Source of the DNA: JAXMHN01 sp964578605 | GTDB taxonomy: Bacteria > Verrucomicrobiota > Verrucomicrobiia > Limisphaerales > SIBE01 | Length of the DNA: 64,000 nucleotides | Assembly: GCA_964578605.1 (NCBI GenBank) | Contig: CAZODO010000021.1 | Span: 1-64,000 of the forward strand | Reading direction: 5' to 3' | Part shown: one piece after another, positions 8,195-16,526 of the stretch | How positions within the stretch are numbered: position 1 is the stretch's first letter | Layout of the letters: each line of letters begins with the position of its first letter | Position numbers and translations under genes: made by a program | The notes under the pieces: generated by a model | What the model saw: only the letters and a program-made list of their open reading frames with translations | Told to the model about the DNA's origin: nothing | Databases searched by the model: none

Positions 8195-8330
8195 GCCTGA
8201 CTGTTCCACATCGTCGCTTGCCGCTCAAGCCATGGAATTGGCATGAATTCTCAGTTGCGCTTCTCATTCTTCGGAGCGCCGACTTTCCGAACAGGTGAGA
8301 CTATCAGCGCTCGCTTCCTATGCCCTCGGT

Positions 8331-8444
8331 CTAAACGCACGCTAACCGCACGCTAAACGCATGTTAAACGCATGATAAACACATGCCGACATGAGTTTAT
8401 CATGCGCTTATGATGTGTTTAACATGTGTTTAACATGTGTTTAA
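8331..8444. repeat. 11-bp inverted array B (5 + 5 units)
   Basis: Five 11-bp units in the left arm (CTAAACGCACG, CTAACCGCACG, CTAAACGCATG, TTAAACGCATG, ATAAACACATG; 8331-8385), a 4-base centre CCGA, then five opposed units (CATGAGTTTAT, CATGCGCTTAT, GATGTGTTTAA, and CATGTGTTTAA twice; 8390-8444). The arms pair in register as an imperfect 55-bp hairpin, best near the loop (one mismatch) and poorer outward, where C/A and G/T oppositions recur. It occupies the intergenic region between the divergent tautomerase and reductase genes. Confidence 0.92.
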
Positions 8445-8512
8445 ATCGTATGCAGTGCGCGAATAGAGCGGCATTGACAATCCGCAACAGACCACCGACA
8501 AGAACACGGACA

Positions 8513-9694
8513 ATGAAATATCGACGATTCGGCCGCACGGAACTGCAACTCCCCGTGATCTCCTGCGGCGGCATGCGCTTCCAACACAAGTGGCAGGACG
8601 TGCCTGCAGCCGACGTGCCCCCGCAAAGCCAGCGGAACGTCGAAGCCATCGTGCACCGCGCGCTTGCGCTCGGCATTCACCATATCGAAACCGCCCGGGG
8701 CTATGGCTCATCCGAGATGCAATTGGGAGCCGTCCTTCCGTCGCTGCCGCGCGAAAAGATCATCGTGCAAACCAAGGTGGCGCCCCAGGCCAACCCGGAG
8801 GAATTCCTGCGCACGTTCGACCAGTCGATGAAGTATCTCCGGCTCGATTACGTGGATCTGTTCGCGTTGCACGGGGTGAACAACCGGCAACTGCTCGAAT
8901 GGTCGCTCAAGAAGGACGGCTGCCTGGCGGCTGCCCGGCGCCTCCAGCGTGAGGGCCGGGTCCGGTTCCTCGGCTTTTCAACGCACGCCACCACCGACAT
9001 CATTCTCGAAGCGGTTGAGAGTGGTGAATTCGACTACGTCAACCTGCACTGGTACTTTGTCAACGACCTGAACTGGCCGGCCATCCAAGCCGCGCGCGCG
9101 CGGGATATGGGGGTGTTCATCATCAGCCCGAATGACAAAGGCGGGAAGCTCTACGACCCGCCGAAGAAGCTCGTGGATCTATGCCAGCCGTTGACGCCGA
9201 TCCAATTCAACGACCTTTACTGCCTGGCCCGGCCCGAGGTGCACACCTTGAGCTGTGGCGTCTCGCGGCCAACGGATTTCGACGAACATGTCCAGGCGCT
9301 GGCGTTCTACGATCGAATCCCTGAAACCATTCGCCCCATCGAGGCACGATTGCGAACCGAGATGGTGCGCGTGCTGGGAGCGGAATGGTGCGAACGCTGG
9401 CAGGAAGGCTTGCCGCAGTATCTCGAGGTTCCGGGGGAAGTGAACCTCCTGGAAATCCTCCGGCTCTGGACCTATGGCAAATCGCTCGACCTGGTGCCGT
9501 GGGCCAAGATGCGGTACAACCTGCTCGGAGAGGCGGATCATTGGTTCCCCGGTGAAAACGCAGCCCGCGCTGGTTCCCTGGATCTGGCGAAGGCCCTCGC
9601 CGGCAGCCCGTTCCGGGAGCGCATCCCGGACATCCTGCGCGAGGCGCACGCGATGTTGTTCGAAGCGCCACTCAAGCGGCTGAGTCAAAGCTGA
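8513..9694 (+). CDS. aldo/keto reductase, large predicted-oxidoreductase subfamily
   Basis: A 393-residue NADPH-dependent oxidoreductase starting at MKYRRFGRTELQLPVISCGG. TIM-barrel active-site elements are visible: HHIETARGYGSSE, IIVQTKVA (lysine) and DLFALHGV (histidine). The C-terminal third (LEILRLWTYGKSLDLVPWAK and HWFPGENA) aligns with the helical tail that in many relatives follows a ferredoxin-like CxxCxxxC motif, but those cysteines are missing here. The open frame continues back to 8426 into array B; the ATG at 8513 is chosen because the family begins there. The substrate is unknown. Confidence 0.88.
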   Translation: MKYRRFGRTELQLPVISCGGMRFQHKWQDVPAADVPPQSQRNVEAIVHRALALGIHHIETARGYGSSEMQLGAVLPSLPREKIIVQTKVAPQANPEEFLRTFDQSMKYLRLDYVDLFALHGVNNRQLLEWSLKKDGCLAAARRLQREGRVRFLGFSTHATTDIILEAVESGEFDYVNLHWYFVNDLNWPAIQAARARDMGVFIISPNDKGGKLYDPPKKLVDLCQPLTPIQFNDLYCLARPEVHTLSCGVSRPTDFDEHVQALAFYDRIPETIRPIEARLRTEMVRVLGAEWCERWQEGLPQYLEVPGEVNLLEILRLWTYGKSLDLVPWAKMRYNLLGEADHWFPGENAARAGSLDLAKALAGSPFRERIPDILREAHAMLFEAPLKRLSQS

Positions 9695-9765
9695 ATGCGC
9701 CGGACAACGGATCGCCTCCGGCAGACCGCGGGTCCCCCGCCCCCCTTCCACTCCTCCCCCGAGGT

Positions 9766-9981
9766 TTAAGCCTGCTCCTCGAGATTGGCCAGGAGCCAGA
9801 CCACCAGCGCGCGGGACGGACGCCGAATGGGACAGAGCACCCAGCCGTACTCACGGCCCAGTGCACTGGACCACATCGTCCGTTTCGTGGTCATGAACAT
9901 GCGCACTTGTCCCGGGCGTTCGGCCGCCCACACGCCTGCCACAATCCTTGCCCATTCCCTGTCGCTATAATGACGGCTCAC
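9766..9981 (-). CDS. possible small hypothetical protein
   Basis: An open frame of 71 codons from a GTG, with a purine-rich stretch (AGAAGG) directly before it. The product is basic, contains several tryptophans and matches no family I know. A competing frame exists on the other strand, so coding status is doubtful. The 330-bp region 9695-10024 otherwise holds only a short inverted repeat (GCCGGA/TCCGGC near 9700-9723) just after the reductase stop. Confidence 0.25.
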   Translation of the reverse strand: MSRHYSDREWARIVAGVWAAERPGQVRMFMTTKRTMWSSALGREYGWVLCPIRRPSRALVVWLLANLEEQA

Positions 9982-10024
9982 CTTCTACATAACGATAGCC
10001 CGGTCCGACGGATTGTAAACCGGC

Positions 10025-10357
10025 TCAGATCCCGAGATTGGCCAGGGTTTCGCAGATCCGGTTCACCACCTGGACCAGCTTCGGATGGCTCTCGTGAAAC
10101 TCCGTAACCGACGAGGCGAGACCTTCCCGGGAGAGCCGCATGAGCTGGGCGTCCTTCTTCTCGCGCATGGCTTCGTGTGTGGACACGGTGGCAAATCCCG
10201 CTATGCTCCGAGCGTGCTCGCTATGGGTCTCCGATAACGCGGCAATTTCAGCACGCAGGGTAGCCAGGAGCGCGAGGAGTTCCGTCTTGCTCTCGGGTCT
10301 GACAGATTCGGATTGGCCGATGCGCGCTTCGAGTTCAGCGATGGTATCGCGGATCAT
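10025..10357 (-). CDS. DUF4404 family protein
   Basis: A 110-residue protein with two predicted helical stretches. The N-terminal half is a heptad-like helix (IAELEARIGQSESV, then a long ALLATLRAEIAAL helix). The C-terminal half ends in FHESHPKLVQVVNRICETLANLGI-type sequence, the hallmark of DUF4404. It is cytoplasmic and of unknown function. It is divergent from the CorC/HlyC gene. The ATG start is clear, though no strong ribosome binding site is seen. Confidence 0.75.
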   Translation of the reverse strand: MIRDTIAELEARIGQSESVRPESKTELLALLATLRAEIAALSETHSEHARSIAGFATVSTHEAMREKKDAQLMRLSREGLASSVTEFHESHPKLVQVVNRICETLANLGI

Positions 10358-10495
10358 AGAGCTGGGAGCTAGGTTAGCGTTTCCACTGAGACCATAGCCA
10401 ACAAAGGGGAAAAGGAAAGGCGACTTTGCACGGTGCGGCGTGTCGTCGCCATGGACAGGGCCTCTTGGGGCGAGAGGACAACCGATCTCAGGCTT

Positions 10496-11827
10496 ATGAA
10501 GGAAGTAGCGTTCGAAGTGACCGTCATCGTCATCCTGCTCCTGTTAAACGGGGTCTTCGCGATGGCCGAAATCGCTATGGTCTCCGCCAGGAAACCGCGC
10601 CTGCGCCGATTGGCCGATCGAGGGAGTTCCACCGCGAAGGTGGCGGCGGACCTCGCCGAATCGCCCAACCGTTTCCTCTCGACCGTTCAAATCGGGATTA
10701 CCCTGGTGGGTATCTTCGCCGGGGCGTATGGCGGAAAGACGCTGACTGCGGAGGTTGCCGCGCCTTTGCGGGGGCTGCCGGTGGCCGGACCGTATGCGGA
10801 GCAGATCGCGTTCGCCATGGTCGTGGCCTGCATCACCTACTTCTCGCTGGTGCTTGGAGAACTGGTCCCGAAACGCATCGGACTCAACGACCCGGACGGC
10901 ATCGCCATGCTCATGGCCCGCCCGATGCACTGGCTGTCGCGGGCTGCGGGTCCCCTCGTGGCTTTCCTGAGCTTCTCGACGGACAAGCTTATTCAGGTGA
11001 TCGGGCTCAAACCTCAGCACCAGGCCGCCGTGTCGGAAGACGAGGTGCGGGTCCTCATGCAGGAGGGCGTCCGGGCAGGCGCTTTCAACAAAGTCGAAAG
11101 CCAGATCGTGCATAGTGCGCTCGAATTGGACCAACTGCCGGTGCGCGAGATCATGACGCCGCGTCCCAAAGTGATCTGGCTGAACGAAGCCGACCGGCAC
11201 GAACAGATCTGGCACAAGATCGTGGTGAGCAACCATTCGCACTTCCCGGTCTACCGGGAGAACCGCGATCGCGTGGTGGGAATCGTCTCCGTCAAGGCCA
11301 TCTATGCCAATCTCGCCGCCGGCGCCGGCGTGCAGTTGAAGAACCTGGTGACGCCGCCCCTTATCGTGCCCGAAAGCCAGACGGTGCTGCAATTGGTGGA
11401 GGTTTTCAAGCAAAGCGGCAAACACATTGCCCTCGTCGCGGACGAGTTTGGCGGGATCGTGGGATTGGTCACCCTCAATGACGTCATGGAAGCCATTGTC
11501 GGCGAGTTCCCCTCCCAGGGCGAACGCGCCAAACCGGAAGCCAAGAAGCGGGAGGACGGCTCCTGGCTGATCGACGCGATGATTGACATCGAAGCCCTCG
11601 GGGCGGCGCTCCCGGGATTCGACTTCGGCAGCGACGCCTTCTCCCAGTACCGGACGCTCGCGGGCTACGTCGTGAAGCGGCTTGGCCGTATTCCGAAGGA
11701 AGGCGAAACGTTCGAGGAGCAAGGATACGTCTTCGAAGTCCTCGATATGGACGGGCATCGCGTCGACAAGGTCCTGATCATGCCGATTCGAAGCCCGATG
11801 GCCCCTGAAACCGGGCCACAGATCTAG
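10496..11827 (+). CDS. CNNM/CorC/HlyC (TlyC) family membrane protein with CBS pair
   Basis: About 443 residues. The DUF21 transmembrane domain occupies about residues 5-195 (helices beginning VTVIVILLLLNGVFAMAEIAMV). A tandem CBS module follows at about 215-335, opening REIMTPRPKVIWLNE. The CorC_HlyC domain at about 350-435 contains WLIDAMIDIEAL and TLAGYVVKRLGRIP. The family is linked to magnesium/cobalt efflux or membrane ion transport; the old haemolysin label is not a function. The frame extends to 10433, but the ATG at 10496 places the first transmembrane helix at the usual distance. Confidence 0.92.
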   Translation: MKEVAFEVTVIVILLLLNGVFAMAEIAMVSARKPRLRRLADRGSSTAKVAADLAESPNRFLSTVQIGITLVGIFAGAYGGKTLTAEVAAPLRGLPVAGPYAEQIAFAMVVACITYFSLVLGELVPKRIGLNDPDGIAMLMARPMHWLSRAAGPLVAFLSFSTDKLIQVIGLKPQHQAAVSEDEVRVLMQEGVRAGAFNKVESQIVHSALELDQLPVREIMTPRPKVIWLNEADRHEQIWHKIVVSNHSHFPVYRENRDRVVGIVSVKAIYANLAAGAGVQLKNLVTPPLIVPESQTVLQLVEVFKQSGKHIALVADEFGGIVGLVTLNDVMEAIVGEFPSQGERAKPEAKKREDGSWLIDAMIDIEALGAALPGFDFGSDAFSQYRTLAGYVVKRLGRIPKEGETFEEQGYVFEVLDMDGHRVDKVLIMPIRSPMAPETGPQI

Positions 11828-12077
11828 CCCCAAACCCAGCCCATCCTGCTCAGGCTCGAGAAGGGAAGGTCGCGCCAGCCAGTTGCCAGTAGGCTTTCGT
11901 CACCGCACGCGGGTGCTGCCTGGCGCGACTCAAAGACCAAGCTTGCTGGACTAGTTTGCCTCGGCAAACAGGCCGAAGCGGGTTCCCTATTGACCCTGTG
12001 GACAAGCCCGGTCGTCCATCCAGGCGCGAACGGCCCATCAATCCCGCCAAGTTTTCTTCGAAAGCCCCTTTCGCGGA

Positions 12078-12326
12078 TCAAGTGGAAAAGGGGCGTTGAG
12101 CACCCGTCTGGAGGGGGAACTGGATGATCCTCCCTGGCTCAACCGGCTGTTGCGCCGAAAGCTCCATTTCAAACCGGCCCAACGTCCGCACCTTGAGTCG
12201 CAGTTCCTGGAGGACCGCCTTGGCTCGGATATAATCGAACGAATCGGAGGAGGTAATCAGGTTCTCCAAAAGCCGTTTCGTGTCGGCAATCTCGCGCAGG
12301 GCAAGCTGGACAGGATCTGGATTCAT
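12078..12326 (-). CDS. hypothetical protein, helical
   Basis: 82 residues, unrecognised. The N-terminal half looks helical (ALREIADTKRLLENLI and YIRAKAVLQELRLKVRTL), and the C-terminus is proline/glutamine-rich. Its start overlaps the stop of the upstream frame by 4 bp, which hints at coupling if that frame is real. It lies 250 bp from the convergent CorC gene, in a stretch (11828-12077) where I see nothing else. Confidence 0.5.
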   Translation of the reverse strand: MNPDPVQLALREIADTKRLLENLITSSDSFDYIRAKAVLQELRLKVRTLGRFEMELSAQQPVEPGRIIQFPLQTGAQRPFST

Positions 12327-12631
12327 CGCGGATTCCGATCGGCAGGCATGGAAACCGGCTCTCCGGACGGTGTGAATAAGTCGCGCGAATCTGCTTGCCT
12401 CCCGAACCGCACCCCGAACCCCGCCTGTTCTGAATCCTCCTCAGCCGCGGCGATCAACCGGTTCGCCGTGGCGAAGGCGAGTGGCCCCGCGAGCTTGCGC
12501 AGGACTTCACGCGATCGTGGCGCAGGGGATTTCGAATGCAAAATGCACTGCGGCAGAACCTTAGATATGTCCGGGACCCAATGCCTGTTCATCCGGAGGC
12601 CGACATTGCGCCCAAACCCCCTTTGCCTCAA
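12323..12631 (-). CDS. doubtful hypothetical protein
   Basis: A 102-codon open frame coupled by ATGA to the next gene. The central part (REVLRKLAGPLAFATANRLI and EQAGFGVRFGRQ) has protein-like composition, but the N-terminal third is arginine-rich and unlike a folded domain. There is no family match. Confidence 0.3.
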   Translation of the reverse strand: MRQRGFGRNVGLRMNRHWVPDISKVLPQCILHSKSPAPRSREVLRKLAGPLAFATANRLIAAAEEDSEQAGFGVRFGRQADSRDLFTPSGEPVSMPADRNPR

Positions 12632-12863
12632 TCAAACGTTATCAAAACTTGTCCACCGGCCATTCACAGAAACCGCCGAGGCTTTCGACCGCCACGCAAA
12701 TCCCTGCATTCCTGAGTTCTCCACCATTTTCACAAGAACTATTCACAGCAGAACGCGCACCGCCTAGGAAAAACCCCTATGCCCTCATCCAGGGTGAAAA
12801 ACTCGAGGAAAGCCCGCCGCCGGCACCAGCCTTCCTGACAAGTGCCGCCCAAGAAAGGCGGGT
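12632..12863. other. intergenic region with DnaA-box-like 9-mers
   Basis: No gene is seen. Two 9-mers differ by one base from TTWTNCACA: ATTTTCACA (12726-12734) and CTATTCACA (ending near 12747). Two weaker ones, TTGTCCACC (12649-12657) and CCATTCACA (near 12660), fall in the same 100 bp. The region is less GC-rich than its surroundings. No dnaA, dnaN, gidA or parA lies nearby, so an origin is unlikely. Confidence 0.3.
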
Positions 12864-14297
12864 TCACCGCCGACGGTTCAAGACTTGGCGCGACAACCGG
12901 ACCCCCAGCCTCAGGAGGCTCTGCGCGCCAGCATCCGATCTGGATTCGGCATAGATCCGGAGCACAGGCTCGGTCCCTGACCCTCGGAGCATAAGCCAGG
13001 AAGTGTCCCGGGCAATGAACTTCACGCCGTCGTATGATTTGATGTCCACGACCGGCGAGCCCAGGAGCTTGGCGGGCGGATGATCCTTCAGGAAGGCCAT
13101 CAGTTCCGCGCGTTTGTCCAAGGGGAAATGGGCATCGACACGGGTGTAGCGGTGCGGACCGAACTCGGCTTCCAGTTGGGTGAGCAGGCGGGTTAGGGGG
13201 CGCCGTTCCATCGCCAGCATTTCAAGCAGCATCAACCCGCCCAGGATGCCGTCCCGCTCAGGGATATGCCCCGGGAACCCGATCCCGCCGCTTTCTTCGA
13301 AGCCCAGGAGCACCCCGCCCTTATTCAGCTCCGCGCAGATGTATTTGAAACCGACCCCCGTCTCGAGCAACGGCAGGCCGAACTTGGCGCAGATCTTGTC
13401 CACCATGGACGTCGTGGTGAGCGCTTTGACGACGCGGCCTTTGCCTTTCCGGTTCAGGACAAAGTGATTCAACAACAGGCAAATGATCTGGTGCGTGGAG
13501 AGCGCATTCCCGCGGCCATCCATGCCCCCAATCCGGTCGGCATCGCCGTCCGTAACCAGGCAAAGGTCATGGGGATGCTTGCGCAGGTACGCGGCGGCGA
13601 GTTCGTAATTCTTCGCGATGGGTTCTGGGTTGATGCCGCCAAACAGACAGTCATGCCGACCGTTCAATGTCGTGACCTTGCAACTGGTTCCGGCAAGGAG
13701 GGTATCGAAGCAGCCTGCCCCAACGCCGAAGAGCGCGTCGTGAGCGAAGCGCACCCGGGAGTGCGCGATCAGGTTGAAATCGACCAAACGCTTCACGGCA
13801 TCGTAATGGGCCGGCCGCAGGTCCTTCACGACAATCTGTCCCGCGCGGACGGCGTCGTCGAACGCCACATATCGAGGCGGCGTCTTGTCCAGGTTCGCCT
13901 CCACCGCCTGGCAGATGGCCGGATCAGCCGAACCGCCAAAATAAGCCTTGATCTTGAAACCGTTGAACGACGCCGGATTGTGGCTGGCCGTAATCATCAC
14001 CCCTCCCGCCGCACGTTCCGCTTTGACGGCCAGCGAAACAGCCGGTGTCGGTGTCGGCTCAGGGGTAAGGGTGACTTGGAAACCGTTGCCCGCGAGGACC
14101 TCCGCGGTACGCAGGCCAAATTGGTCCGAAAGGAACCGCCGATCGTAACCCACAATGGCTATGGGCTGGGTGCCCGGCGCGGGCTCTTGCCTCCAATAAT
14201 CCGCGGTCGCCTGGGCGACGCGTTCAACATTGGCGAAGGTAAACCCTTCCGCGATCACTGCGCGCCAGCCGTCCGTTCCAAATTTGATCTGAGTCAT
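12864..14297 (-). CDS. phosphoglucomutase/phosphomannomutase family protein (alpha-D-phosphohexomutase)
   Basis: A 477-residue enzyme interconverting hexose 1- and 6-phosphates, supplying sugar nucleotides or glycogen precursors. The four signature sites are present: active serine S105 in TASHNP, metal loop DGDADR beginning at D250, sugar-binding loop GFEESGGIGFPGHIPERDG, and phosphate-binding RGSGTEPVLRIYAES near the C-terminus. The longest frame starts at 14363, but homology begins at MTQIKFGTDGWRAV, ATG at 14297, with GAGG just before it. Glucose versus mannose preference cannot be read from sequence. Confidence 0.93.
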   Translation of the reverse strand: MTQIKFGTDGWRAVIAEGFTFANVERVAQATADYWRQEPAPGTQPIAIVGYDRRFLSDQFGLRTAEVLAGNGFQVTLTPEPTPTPAVSLAVKAERAAGGVMITASHNPASFNGFKIKAYFGGSADPAICQAVEANLDKTPPRYVAFDDAVRAGQIVVKDLRPAHYDAVKRLVDFNLIAHSRVRFAHDALFGVGAGCFDTLLAGTSCKVTTLNGRHDCLFGGINPEPIAKNYELAAAYLRKHPHDLCLVTDGDADRIGGMDGRGNALSTHQIICLLLNHFVLNRKGKGRVVKALTTTSMVDKICAKFGLPLLETGVGFKYICAELNKGGVLLGFEESGGIGFPGHIPERDGILGGLMLLEMLAMERRPLTRLLTQLEAEFGPHRYTRVDAHFPLDKRAELMAFLKDHPPAKLLGSPVVDIKSYDGVKFIARDTSWLMLRGSGTEPVLRIYAESRSDAGAQSLLRLGVRLSRQVLNRRR

Positions 14298-14404
14298 ACC
14301 TCGTTCGACCTGGGAAAGCGTGCTGCCGGAACGGATCCTGCCCCCCATTCCAAGCCCCTCCAACGTTCCCTTTTGCAGGCCCCTCCTGGAGGGTCAAAAG
14401 CCCA

Positions 14405-14731
14405 TCACCGACGGGAGAGAAGGATTCCGAAGAGGAGACCGACGATCACCCCTGCTCCGATCGCCGGGTAGGGATTCTCCCGGACCCAACCATCCGACGC
14501 CCGCAACGCCGCCGCCTGCTCTGTCTGTTGGAGGCTCTCCTTGGCGACGACCAGCGCACCCGCGAGCCGGGCGCGCGCCTGCCGGGTCCGATCTTCGATA
14601 TCGCCGGCCGTCGCTTTGATCAATTCCTCCGCGCCTTGAACAACCATGCGCACATCGCGCACCAGTTTTTCGGCGTTCCCTTGTGTCGTCGTCCTTCGTC
14701 TCAAGGCATTCAACCGGCTCAATGTCTCCAT
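14405..14731 (-). CDS. DUF883 (ElaB/YqjD-like) membrane-anchored protein
   Basis: 108 residues, with a long amphipathic helical region (KLVRDVRMVVQGAEELIKAT and onward), the DUF883 tail motif WVRENPYPAIGAGVIVG and one C-terminal transmembrane helix followed by SRR. E. coli members anchor ribosomes at the inner membrane in stationary phase; that role is not proven for this protein. A TTG two codons upstream is possible, but the ATG at 14731 is preferred. Confidence 0.85.
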   Translation of the reverse strand: METLSRLNALRRRTTTQGNAEKLVRDVRMVVQGAEELIKATAGDIEDRTRQARARLAGALVVAKESLQQTEQAAALRASDGWVRENPYPAIGAGVIVGLLFGILLSRR

Positions 14732-14909
14732 TTTCAAACCGGTGTCAAACCTTCCTCACCGGCGCACGGCGGGCATCTGCAACCTGCCCGATCGACTCGC
14801 TCCAACGCTCCGAACGCGCACGTTCCATCGGGTTCGAAGGCCGGCGCGCGTTCGGTGGCGGATTGTTTTGCCTCGGCGCGTTGATGTCCCTAGACTCCCG
14901 CAAATCCAT

Positions 14910-15851
14910 ATGCACACTCTCCAACTCGGCAAGAGCGACCTGGTCTCCAGCCGCATCGCGTACGGGTGCTGGCGGCTGGCCGGGTCTGAAGGAACGGAGC
15001 CGACTCCGGAGCGCGCCAACCAGGGTCGCCGCGCGGTCATCGCAGCTTACGAAGCCGGGTATACCCTCTTCGATAACGCCGACATCTACGGTCGCGGCGA
15101 AGCCGAGCGGATTTTCGGGGAAGCCCTCAAGGAAGTCTCCGGCATGCGTGACCGCATCCTTATCGCGTCCAAGTGCGGCATTCGCCGCCCGGGCGACCCT
15201 AAGCCCGACTCGCCTTACCGCTACGACTTCTCCGGCCGTTACATTCTCTGGTCGTGCGAGCAATCCTTGAAGAGGATGGGCGTCGAACGGATCGACCTTT
15301 ACCAGCTCCACCGTCCAGATTACCTGGGAGATCCTGAGGAAGTGGCGGCCGCTTTCAGCACCCTTCTTCAATCCGGGAAGGTCCGCGCCTTCGGCGTCAG
15401 CAACTTCCGGCCAACGCAGTTAACGCCGCTGATAAAGGCTTGCCCCATGCCTCTCCTTGTGAACCAGGTCGAGATCAGCTTGTCGCGGCTCGACGCCCTG
15501 CATGACGGCACGCTGGATCAATGCCTGGCGGAAGAGATCACCCCGATGGCCTGGAGCCCCCTTGCGGGCGGCCGGCTCGCTACCACCGATCCCATCGACC
15601 TTCGTGATCCGGACCACGTGCGCCGCCTTCGTGTCCGCGAAACGCTCGATTTGATCGCGCGGGAGCGGGAGTCTTCCCGTCCCATTGTGGCCTTGGCCTG
15701 GCTGCTCAAGCATCCCAGCCGGATCGTGCCGATCGTCGGGAGCACCGACGTGGCGCGCGTGCGGGAGCTGGCGAAAGCGGCCGACTTCGAACTGACGCGG
15801 GACGAGTGGTACCGGCTTCTTGAAGCCGCTTTGAACGAGCGGCTGCCTTGA
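14910..15851 (+). CDS. aldo/keto reductase, YdhF-like
   Basis: A 313-residue single-domain reductase. The tetrad region is seen as DNADIYGRGEAERIFGEAL, the lysine strand as ILIASKCGI, and DLYQLHRPDYL supplies the histidine. The C-terminal IVPIVGSTDVARVRELAKA segment is the NADPH-binding end. It is not closely similar to the reductase at 8513 and lacks that protein's long tail. The frame is open to 14646 over the divergent DUF883 gene, so the ATG at 14910 is used. It is followed after 21 bp by thpR. Confidence 0.92.
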   Translation: MHTLQLGKSDLVSSRIAYGCWRLAGSEGTEPTPERANQGRRAVIAAYEAGYTLFDNADIYGRGEAERIFGEALKEVSGMRDRILIASKCGIRRPGDPKPDSPYRYDFSGRYILWSCEQSLKRMGVERIDLYQLHRPDYLGDPEEVAAAFSTLLQSGKVRAFGVSNFRPTQLTPLIKACPMPLLVNQVEISLSRLDALHDGTLDQCLAEEITPMAWSPLAGGRLATTDPIDLRDPDHVRRLRVRETLDLIARERESSRPIVALAWLLKHPSRIVPIVGSTDVARVRELAKAADFELTRDEWYRLLEAALNERLP

Positions 15852-15872
15852 CGCGAACCGAACGCGGCGGCT

Positions 15873-16475
15873 ATGCCCGGACCTCCCCAACCGACAGCGC
15901 TCCGAGCCTTCATCGCCGCCTGCCTGCCACAGGATGTCCGGGAAGAACTCCGGCAACTGCAGCGTCAACTCGAGGAGCGCGTTCGCCTCCGGCCCAACCC
16001 CATCCGCTGGACGCCGCCTGATCAGATTCATTTGACCCTGCGGTTCCTGGGCAATATCCAGGCGAACGAGGTCGAAAGCCTGGCCGCCGCGCTCCGGCAA
16101 GCCACCACGGGCATCGGGCCGATCCCACTCTCCGTGAGGACGCTTGGGGCGTTCCCGTCATGGCGGCGCCCCAGCGTGATCTGGGTGGGCCTGCACGGGG
16201 AACTCGAGCCCCTCCTCGACCTGCAGGCGCGCGTGGAACGTCATAGCGCCCCTCACGGCACGCACTCCGAGACGCGCGCGTTTCATCCGCATTTGACCCT
16301 CGGCCGGGTGCGTCCACAGGCGCCTGGAGCAGGACGGATCGGTGAAGCTCTCTCGGAAGCGGCGGTGCATTTCGGGGCCTGGCAATGGGAGGAAATTGCG
16401 CTCATTCGCAGCCAATTGACGCCGCGCGGCAGCGTTTACACGGCGCTGGCGAATTTCAAGTTGCTTTCACCCTGA
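15873..16475 (+). CDS. thpR: RNA 2',3'-cyclic phosphodiesterase (2H family)
   Basis: A 200-residue 2H phosphoesterase that opens 2',3'-cyclic phosphates at RNA ends. It carries the two defining HxTx motifs, IHLTLRFLG near residue 51 and HPHLTLGRV near 135, spaced as in the family. The opening ALRAFIAACLP is typical. It probably shares a transcript with the reductase 21 bp upstream. Confidence 0.92.
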   Translation: MPGPPQPTALRAFIAACLPQDVREELRQLQRQLEERVRLRPNPIRWTPPDQIHLTLRFLGNIQANEVESLAAALRQATTGIGPIPLSVRTLGAFPSWRRPSVIWVGLHGELEPLLDLQARVERHSAPHGTHSETRAFHPHLTLGRVRPQAPGAGRIGEALSEAAVHFGAWQWEEIALIRSQLTPRGSVYTALANFKLLSP

Positions 16476-16526
16476 GACCCTCGTTAAATCGGTCCTTACA
16501 GCAGAAATAACCAAACAAAAATCACT

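Noticed and set aside
8331..8444. CRISPR array
   Set aside because: The repeat unit is 11 bp with no spacers, both orientations occur, and no cas genes are present; the same holds for the other four arrays.
11824..12081. Minus-strand ORF overlapping the 12078 gene by 4 bp
   Set aside because: Composition is arginine/glycine/proline-rich without structure and there is no family match; the 4-bp overlap alone is not enough.
12632..12863. Chromosomal origin of replication
   Set aside because: Boxes are degenerate, there is no AT-rich unwinding tract, and no replication genes are nearby.
14825..14845. tRNA T-loop-like GGTTCGAAG, and a similar one near 40340
   Set aside because: No acceptor, D or anticodon stems can be formed around either site.
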